From: Zantedeschia hybrid cultivar
Lineage: Eukaryota > Streptophyta > Magnoliopsida > Alismatales > Araceae
Assembly (NCBI GenBank): GCA_030544215.1
Contig: JARZZO010000005.1
Span: 80,877,024 to 80,941,023, forward strand
Direction of reading: 5' to 3'
Length of the DNA: 64,000 bases
The position numbers were made by a program, and so were the translations under genes. The notes below the pieces were generated by a model that had not been told where the DNA came from, made no database searches, and was given only the letters and a program-made list of their open reading frames with translations. This document shows positions 59,101 to 64,000 of this stretch, one piece after another. The number at the start of each line of letters is the position of its first letter. The first letter of the stretch is position 1.

Positions 59101-62100
59101 CCGCGATACCAATATGGAAAGACAAAAGAGATCTTCGGAAGCCGCTGATGCGATCTCCCAAGACCCACATAAAAATACAGGCGAATGGCAGGAAGCCTGT
59201 TCGACCGATATGGATGAAGATGAGGACTTCATCGATCTTCAGCCAGCTCCTCGAGAGATAGAAGATGGAGGACAAGCCACGGTCGACGAACTGGTAGAGA
59301 TCAACCTCGGCAAACCAGAAGACCCTCGGCCGGTTTTCCTCAGCGCCCTCCTGAGTGATAAAGAAAGACAGGTGTACACCAAACTCTTAATAGAATTCAA
59401 AGATTGTTTCGCCTGGGATTATAAAGAAATGCCTGGCCTGGACCCTTCAGTGGCGGAGCATGAATTATCGATTCTCCCAGAAGTCAAGCCGATAAAGCAA
59501 ACGCAGAGGCGGATGCGCCCTGAATTAGAAATCATGGTGAATGCCGAAGTTGACAAGATGCGAGAAGTTGACTTCATCGAAGAATGCATATACCCAATAT
59601 GGCTGGCAAATATTGTGCCAGTGAAGAAAAAGAACGGCCAAGTCCGAGTCTGCATTGACTTTCGTGACTTGAATAAGGCATGTCCGAAGGATGACTTCCC
59701 ATTGCCGATAACCGAGACTATGGTGGATGTCACCACAGGATATGAAGCTTTGTCTTTCATGGACGGGTCATCGGGCTATAATCAGATTAGAATGGCCCTC
59801 AAGGATAAAAATCATACGGCCTTTCGCACTCCGAAAGGAATATTCAATTATAAAAGAATGCCCTTCGGTCTGAAGAATGCTGGTGCCACATACCAAAGGG
59901 CCATGACCAAAATATTTGATGAAATGTTGCATAATTTGGTCGAATGCTATGTTGATGACCTCGTCGTGAAATCTACAAAGAAAGACGATCATCTCGGGGA
60001 CTTACGAAAGGTCTTCGAAAGGCTTCGCCAATATCAGCTTAAAATGAACCCCATGAAGTGCGCCTTCGGTGTCTCCAGCGGGAAGTTTTTGGGCTTCATA
60101 GTCCGATATAGGGGAATCGAGATCGACCCCGATAAAATCAAGGCAATCAGGGAACTGCCCTCTCCCAGGACTCTAACCGAGCTTAGATCCTTGCAAGGCA
60201 GGTTGGCCTATATCAGGAGGTTTGTTTCCAACCTATCTGGAAGGTGCAGGCCCTTCTCCAGATTGACGAAGAAAGGAGTCCCATTTATTTGGGACAAAGA
60301 ATGTCAAAAGGCGCTTGACGATATAAAAGAATATCTCCTCAAGCCGCCAGTGCTGGGGGCACCCATAAAGGGTAAACCACTCATACTCTATATTGCAGCC
60401 TTGGATGCTTCCTTGGGAGCTTTACTGGCGCAAGAAAATGAGGATGGGAAAGAGCAACCGCTCTATTACCTCAGCAGGATGTTGGTGGGTCCTGAACACC
60501 GATATACACCAACAGAAAAGATGTGCTTGGCGCTTATATTCGCCACAAAGAAGCTGAGGCATTATTTGTTGGCACATGAAGTCAAACTCATATCGCGGTT
60601 TGATCCGCTAAAATTCCTGCTGCGCCAGCCCGTGTTGTCTGGGAGGTTAGGAAAATGGGCCTTACTCCTTATGGAGTTCGATATTACCTTTGTTCCCCAG
60701 AAGGCGATAAAAGGACAGGGTATGGCCGAATTCTTGGCGGCACACCCAATTCCTGAAACTTCCCCTCTAAATAATGAATTGCCGGATGAAGAAGTCTTGC
60801 CTGCACAGAAAATATTGGAAGTGCAGCAGGCAGAAGTAAAGTCATGGCAGCTATACTTCGATGGGGCTTCGAGAACCATTATAAAGCCGGATGGCACATC
60901 CACCACAAAGGCGGGAGCTGGCTTGGTCCTAGTCACCCCGGAAGGTGGGATATTGCACCACTCATGTGCCTTAATGGAATCACTGACCAATAATGAGGCA
61001 GAATATGAAGCTCTAATAGTAGGGCTAGAAATTGCCTTGGAAATAGGCGTCAGATGTATCCAAGTATACGGGGACTCCCTGTTGGTCATCCGACAGATTC
61101 TCGGCATATTCGAAGTCAGAAAGACCGAATTAATAGCTTACCATGCGGTGGCCGTTTGGCTGAGCGAAAAATTTTATACCTTCGTCATAGAACATATCAG
61201 AAGAGGTCAAAATACTCAGGCCGATGCATTAGCTAAATTGGCTGCAGCGCTGAAACTGCCTCCTGAAGGTGAAGCTGAAATAGTTGTGAGGGACAGAAGA
61301 CTCTTCCCTACCTCATTAAATGAAGGAGATGGTCTGACAGTATTTGAGATCAATACACTGGAAGACCATAATACCCAAGAGGGTGATGATTGGCGTGTCC
61401 CTATCATCAAAATAAAGAATGGCTGGCTCCCCGATAGCAAAGCCGAAAGAATCCAGCTGCTTCGAAGAGCAACTTCGTATCAGCTGATAGATGGCATGCT
61501 ATATCGCCTTGTTCCTCAAGACAAAAATGCAGTTCTACTCCGGTGTCTTTCCCCAATAGAGTCCCGCAAAATAATGAAGGAAGTTCATGCCGGGATGTGC
61601 GGAGCTCATCAGTCAGGCGCGAAAATGAAGATCAACATTAAAAATAAAGGCTTCTATTGGCCAACCATGTTCGCAGACTGCGAGAAAATGGCGAGAAGCT
61701 GCCCCCAATGCCAAGCCTATGGACCTATTCCTAGGCGACCTCCCAATTACTTGCATCCGACAACCCCAACGTGGCCTTTTGCCCACTGGGGGATGGACGT
61801 CGTGGGACCATTGACGCCGTCATCCCGGGGATGTAAATACATTATTGCCGCAACGGAATATTTTACTCGTTGGGCAGAAGCCATTCCTTTGAAAGAAGTG
61901 ACTGGCGAAACAGTATCACGCTTCGTCAGACATAATATCATATACCGATTCGGAACTCCTAGCCGGATCACATCAGATAATGGCACGCCATTCAAAAATC
62001 AAACAATATATAAGATGGCAGCCAAATTCCATATAGACTGGAATGCGTCTTCAGTATATTACCCCCAAGCCAATGGGATGGCAGAAGCCTTCAATAAAAC

Positions 62101-62695
62101 CCTGTGTAAACTTCTGGTGAAGATCAGTGGGGGGCGAAAGCGAGATTGGGACGAGAAGGTGCATGAAGCATTATGGGCTTACCGCACTGTCTACAAAACC
62201 CCAACGGGGTGCTCCCCATACTCTTTAGTCTATGGAGCAGAAGCCATAATCCCGATAGAGATAGAGCTCGCGTCTTATAGGGTCGCCCTGCATTATAGGG
62301 TGCTGGAAGACGACATGAGCGAAACTCAAAGACGCTATGAGGAACTGTCGGACCTCGAAGGCGAAAGGTTGCAAGCATATCAGCGTCTGCAAACATATCA
62401 GGCCCGAGTGTCTCGCGCATTCGATAAATTGGTGAAGGAAAGAACCTTCAAAAAAGGGGACCTTGTAATGGTCAAACATAAAGATGTTATGGCCTCTCGG
62501 CCCAAAAATAAGTTCAAGCCAAACTGGATTGGACCCTTCATAGTGAGCAGAGTCTACGAAGGCGGTGCTTACAGGCTGGTGGATGAAAAAGGGAATCTGG
62601 CCTTCCCACCGTTGAACGGCCGACATATGAAGTTGTACTACGCTCCGGTACATGATCAACTTGAGCAGCAGCAGCAACATAAACCGGTGCCGTGA
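53129..62695 (+). CDS. Ty3/gypsy Gag-Pol polyprotein, Tat lineage, intact (3188 aa)
   Basis: One uninterrupted frame encodes Gag and Pol. From the first ATG: an unknown basic N-region (1 to about 490); a retrotransposon Gag domain (about 500-620); two related Cys/His modules, CPYHRMMGHVVEDC (about 762) and CHYHRALGHRTEHC (about 1018), each followed by KDEIEKLI; a Lys/Arg-rich and RGRGRG linker; aspartic protease with LVDSGSAVN (about 1602); reverse transcriptase with YVDD (about 2274); a gypsy-type RNase H (about 2415-2525); a second RNase H with LYFDGAS and ADALAKLA (about 2573-2705); and integrase with an HHCC zinc finger (about 2820-2862) and a DD35E core (D2890, D2950, E2986). No chromodomain or envelope was seen. 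The double RNase H is typical of Tat/Ogre elements. The frame is open upstream to TTG at 53102, but ATG at 53129 is the first Met. Being uninterrupted over 9.5 kb suggests recent activity. Confidence 0.93.
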   Translation: MAARVTYGPLAVAAHVQCGYLTVPISFGDFPAVVGSPYFLGIVPAPESVPAEAKKRASRAKEANKGGKRQIVYTANTITTFHASSSSRGQKKKNASPSPSRTGKTIFVGDLRIRLDGGEPIVPKTRHVPTVPMHNRFGILPKVCQEVATFKRKKKTQKAGVHRPAYVTSRRTWGNTMPRAQDDTIPQNGGKRQEGHAPPLKKMWVTKKEAREILKARFTLAEQQPPRPAEPVREANHTSTQLHHKRSRGKKDTREEREPAQKRASVFERLGALVRPAQRKRRTARMTDDGIRVYTCYTSSTNRQPSEEPSNAAGIMQRGGPVTRQMEQAMRLLGQVGQGAEPSRANEGAANALELEVAQLPQEQPQPQTLEEIRQENQQLKALLYGLIQKMEEQQRVAPAPPINLPPPRAIPAPAGPPVVEVNFSPEEIQEDGAEEPNYNAHQPRASAEDATASQKHLIEQIVEAKMAEQDEGISTFDLYKVPFPVRHMFKKLPADHNKRPKVTRYDGEGSAQEHIAHYMSDLGELATEEAYLLRFFSTSLTGTAFQWYAKLKSNSISSWEEMQKKFLDRFKVSERKVTITELVTLKQGKNESAVDYIKKWRNLSMRCDNPPVHEDAVRLCKRGLKPEINEKLIGANVRNFDQLNNIVTEIEMFFADYPTILPNKGKAPRERGASAKEVNAVDFSPAPERSEARGGPSVPAANKKGEGKAPVSSLAERMKKPYSFTREHTRKLFETCMRAKLLSLPEPKKPAEAGRVNEPNYCPYHRMMGHVVEDCYVCKDEIEKLIREGAVEMGKHLVSPPQPHQRNKQAFVVNVIYMSESSSGYHPEEEAVRPSPEREATPIYTPATPPPGDSVMMALEGIQTSLTKLSCQQEELTQMMEGLSRQFSETLSFNKVDRFFSSEGMESDPDRPSRKRGKHAMFPREDSEIYRQEETTSYRRSHESVRIAERGRQARRMADKEAGIRFRNSLTLRERRAKPYSFPKDKVRELFRLCMKKKVIVLPKPRREEEMHMTGDPNFCHYHRALGHRTEHCFVLKDEIEKLIQEGQINMGKYLVDPPQPHVINYSVNMIHKFFSNVRDVTDSTHKGMAPDGPPTLRAIDTVAAIATRIRMLDMECQQENPGVGPSKKSVKEIFGEYQILPDSMVEQAVKVTLDHDQPKSPWTKAKKKKKPKMAKSLQTRTAKGKAVVHFDPLPEMPVQPSFIQEAARRKKQEKNRKRSERRRLKKQEMLANAINLSEDKNSPLRRLQKIIDELEEYQPSRPTEDVPLNQYIPWEEFDRRARLRAWLLDLQGRVQKASEDVLSIPDDVSLFWDDGLTMEKIEQQYRACHVVSAQLQDIPSSEASHAPPEIGSPLATYQRKGNRRNRNQGRGRGRGRDRNSDPDENQPNQDKIIYFRGETPGPIPRPEIRGNVRFCPSSDEEECSPQAESAQSIKEPGEINPLVQPNPAEGVETLAELFAEETQIDPTKGERQTEESPTSGEQSKALKETLHSMAEIMPPIEQARARADRKVLQNMKRMPASLSIWEAIALSKELREALITALQNPETYEVHMAEIKAQAYETYEATVAFTDDDMLLSSPCHNRPLYMRGKINGREVDRILVDSGSAVNILPLKTFQALYLTPYMKKVQGITISGFNQEAEEALGRVDVELCLDDWVTQVSFLIVDSNTSFKALLGRPWLHRNWVVPSTLHQCLKYTKDGEQHRIFADLEPFKAYDCHLADAQLYFDKASDPTTGESRHKGKKIADKSSDEEGGITINEDKAARFRQGMKPGQSQRKSVNFGRPAINLEANTISKDIEAGICIPPGLTKPIFPREVYTVEELKTFTVRHKDGRRIIFYKGDFAPEGPPEDGFGHENVRPEVEEVVQEMDDMPQYIRQMCKRQSIPERQSAARNKFFRELWHPAQVRGQSSNPDRRGLGYRPRQGSSTPYAIHMVSLLLGVKEPTGQIEFNSSGDRNEEIPLSVETVSAGINTICEREQCPTGPSQYTNKSRDTNMERQKRSSEAADAISQDPHKNTGEWQEACSTDMDEDEDFIDLQPAPREIEDGGQATVDELVEINLGKPEDPRPVFLSALLSDKERQVYTKLLIEFKDCFAWDYKEMPGLDPSVAEHELSILPEVKPIKQTQRRMRPELEIMVNAEVDKMREVDFIEECIYPIWLANIVPVKKKNGQVRVCIDFRDLNKACPKDDFPLPITETMVDVTTGYEALSFMDGSSGYNQIRMALKDKNHTAFRTPKGIFNYKRMPFGLKNAGATYQRAMTKIFDEMLHNLVECYVDDLVVKSTKKDDHLGDLRKVFERLRQYQLKMNPMKCAFGVSSGKFLGFIVRYRGIEIDPDKIKAIRELPSPRTLTELRSLQGRLAYIRRFVSNLSGRCRPFSRLTKKGVPFIWDKECQKALDDIKEYLLKPPVLGAPIKGKPLILYIAALDASLGALLAQENEDGKEQPLYYLSRMLVGPEHRYTPTEKMCLALIFATKKLRHYLLAHEVKLISRFDPLKFLLRQPVLSGRLGKWALLLMEFDITFVPQKAIKGQGMAEFLAAHPIPETSPLNNELPDEEVLPAQKILEVQQAEVKSWQLYFDGASRTIIKPDGTSTTKAGAGLVLVTPEGGILHHSCALMESLTNNEAEYEALIVGLEIALEIGVRCIQVYGDSLLVIRQILGIFEVRKTELIAYHAVAVWLSEKFYTFVIEHIRRGQNTQADALAKLAAALKLPPEGEAEIVVRDRRLFPTSLNEGDGLTVFEINTLEDHNTQEGDDWRVPIIKIKNGWLPDSKAERIQLLRRATSYQLIDGMLYRLVPQDKNAVLLRCLSPIESRKIMKEVHAGMCGAHQSGAKMKINIKNKGFYWPTMFADCEKMARSCPQCQAYGPIPRRPPNYLHPTTPTWPFAHWGMDVVGPLTPSSRGCKYIIAATEYFTRWAEAIPLKEVTGETVSRFVRHNIIYRFGTPSRITSDNGTPFKNQTIYKMAAKFHIDWNASSVYYPQANGMAEAFNKTLCKLLVKISGGRKRDWDEKVHEALWAYRTVYKTPTGCSPYSLVYGAEAIIPIEIELASYRVALHYRVLEDDMSETQRRYEELSDLEGERLQAYQRLQTYQARVSRAFDKLVKERTFKKGDLVMVKHKDVMASRPKNKFKPNWIGPFIVSRVYEGGAYRLVDEKGNLAFPPLNGRHMKLYYAPVHDQLEQQQQHKPVP

Positions 62696-63190
62696 AGCCC
62701 AATATATGTCTTGAAAGACAAAATAATCCGGCAACTCGTCGGGGAACACCGCACAAGAGCCATCTGCGCCAAGAAAAGCCAATAATGCTCGTGCGCGAGC
62801 ACATAGGCCCATAAAACCGCATACTTGTTCCCCGGCGGGGGGAGAACTCTCTTGGCCTGCTAAGGGCAGAGATTGAGTTTTCCCACATCCTTACCCAGGG
62901 AGGATATCAGAGTCGCCAATGACGAATAAACCCTTAGTACCACACTGGTGGTACAATAATGTCCCATCAAGGGCTACGACCGAGGCGATGATGACGATGA
63001 CCTCCCGACTTGATAAGGAAGTGGGAAAATTTGCTCTTCTGCTCGATGCAGTCGGAGGGAACAATCCCCGTCCCTGTTATACACGATGTAAATACACACG
63101 CATATGCCCGAAGGACGTCATATCATCATGAGCGATTCACTTTATAAGAAAATATCTTCCTTTCAGGAATATCATGCGACGAATAATCCA
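62696..63190 (+). mobile_element. 3' non-coding region of the Tat element
   Basis: Follows the polyprotein stop directly, with no further domain. It leads into the tandem array. Short frames occur here (62919-63131) without support. Confidence 0.55.
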
Positions 63191-63196
63191 TATATT

Positions 63197-63910
63197 CGCC
63201 CACGGAAGGCGTTAAACTCCGAAACTTGCCCACGGGAGGCTTTAAATCCCGAATTTCATATTCGCCTACGGAAGGCGTTAAATTCCGAAAATCCATACTT
63301 CGCCCACGGAAGGCGTTAAACTCCGGAATTTGCCTACGGGAGGCATTAAATCCCAGAAACCCATATATTCGCCCACGGAAGGCGTTAAACTCCGGAATTT
63401 GCCTACGGGAGGCATTAAATCCCAGAAATCCATATATTCGCCCACGGAAGGCGTTAAACTCCGGAATTTGCCTACGGGAGGCATTAAATCCCAGAAACCC
63501 ATATATTCGCCCACGGAAGGCGTTAAACTCCGAAACTTGCCCACGGGAGGCTTTAAATCCCGAATTTCATATTCGCCTACGGAAGGCGTTAAATTCCGAA
63601 AATCCATACTTCGCCCACGGAAGGCGTTAAACTCCGGAATTTGCCTACGGGAGGCATTAAATCCCAGAAACCCATATATTCGCCCACGGAAGGCGTTAAA
63701 CTCCGGAATTTGCCTACGGGAGGCATTAAATCCCAGAAACCCATATATTCGCCCACGGAAGGCGTTAAACTCCGGAATTTGCCTACGGGAGGCTTTAAAT
63801 CCCGAATTTCATATTCGCCTACGGAAGGCGTTAAATTCCGAAAATCCATACTTCGCCCGCGGAAGGCGCTAAAGTCCGACATTCGCCTACAAAAGGCGTT
63901 AAACTCCAGA
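63197..63910 (+). repeat. Higher-order tandem array in the 3' region of the Tat element
   Basis: The motif CGCC.ACGGAAGGCGTTAAA recurs at 63197, 63263, 63301, 63370, 63439, 63508, 63574, 63612, 63681, 63750, 63816 and 63854. The spacings are 66, 38, 69, 69, 69, 66, 38, 69, 69, 66 and 38. Within units a second motif, TGCCTACGGGAGGCATTAAA, alternates. Each motif contains a small inverted repeat GCCT-ACGG(G/A)-AGGC. The 66- and 69-base units keep frames open, producing false ORFs on both strands. Confidence 0.92.
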
Positions 63911-64000
63911 ATTATGTCCCAATGAGGCATTATGCGCCAAGCCCCCCTGGGCACACACCGGTCCCTCTGACATATCATAAAAGGGTCGAGAATTTCCCTA
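63911..64000 (+). mobile_element. Continuing 3' region of the Tat element, cut by the window end
   Basis: Unrepeated sequence after the array. No polypurine tract or LTR start was seen before the window ends. Confidence 0.4.

Noticed and set aside
59419..62888. Minus-strand frames of 100-200 codons opposite the retroelement
   Set aside because: They are antisense shadows of the Pol coding sequence.
63197..63910. CRISPR-like array
   Set aside because: The spacers are themselves repeats, units vary 38/66/69, and this is a plant retroelement 3' region.
63226..63978. Repetitive frames of up to 180 codons, which at first look like a repeat protein
   Set aside because: They arise because 66- and 69-base units are multiples of three; open frames occur on both strands and the 38-base units break the phase.

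Overview
This is a plant nuclear DNA window, most likely from a monocot. It has GT-AG introns, TATA boxes, plant gene families, a nuclear-type tRNA-Cys and abundant plant transposons. A palm-like genome is a guess only; nothing here fixes the genus. Genes are sparse and most of the sequence is AT-rich spacer and transposon-derived DNA.

Layout. 1-8.6 kb is spacer with microsatellites, a MITE and two copies of a short element with 10-bp target duplications. At 8.77 and 20.5 kb lie two paralogous two-exon genes for about 68-residue proteins, duplicated together with promoter and 3' region. At 16.7-17.5 kb (minus) is a single-exon M-gamma type I MADS-box gene. At 26.5-27.6 kb is a complete three-exon GH19 (class II) chitinase gene with a pair of W-boxes upstream. 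At 28.6 kb (minus) is a tRNA-Cys(GCA) gene. At 32.3-33.6 kb (minus) is an intronless secreted LRR protein of the DRT100-like type. From 38.2 kb rightward runs the gene for the mitochondrial pyruvate dehydrogenase E1 beta subunit. Seven coding exons are visible, about 171 residues, ending at the conserved QHSQ motif. Its sixth intron is 5.3 kb and carries a 58-bp minisatellite. Its next exon is absent from the remaining 18.7 kb.

The right third is nested LTR-element DNA. 45.4-49.6 kb holds several copies of one LTR family in both orientations, with a recent 549-bp tandem duplication. From about 50 kb to the window end lies a large Ty3/gypsy element of the Tat type: a probable 5' LTR with a TATA box, a primer-binding-site-like motif, one intact 9.6-kb gag-pol reading frame with two RNase H domains, and a 3' region made of a higher-order tandem array of small hairpins. 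The 3' LTR lies outside the window.

The cellular genes do not form a pathway. The chitinase (defence), the LRR protein (extracellular) and the E1 beta subunit (mitochondrial carbon metabolism) are independent neighbours. I found no clear new enzymatic or defence system. The most interesting signals are the duplicated small-protein genes, the expanded E1 beta introns, several apparently unnamed non-autonomous elements, and the structured repeat arrays.
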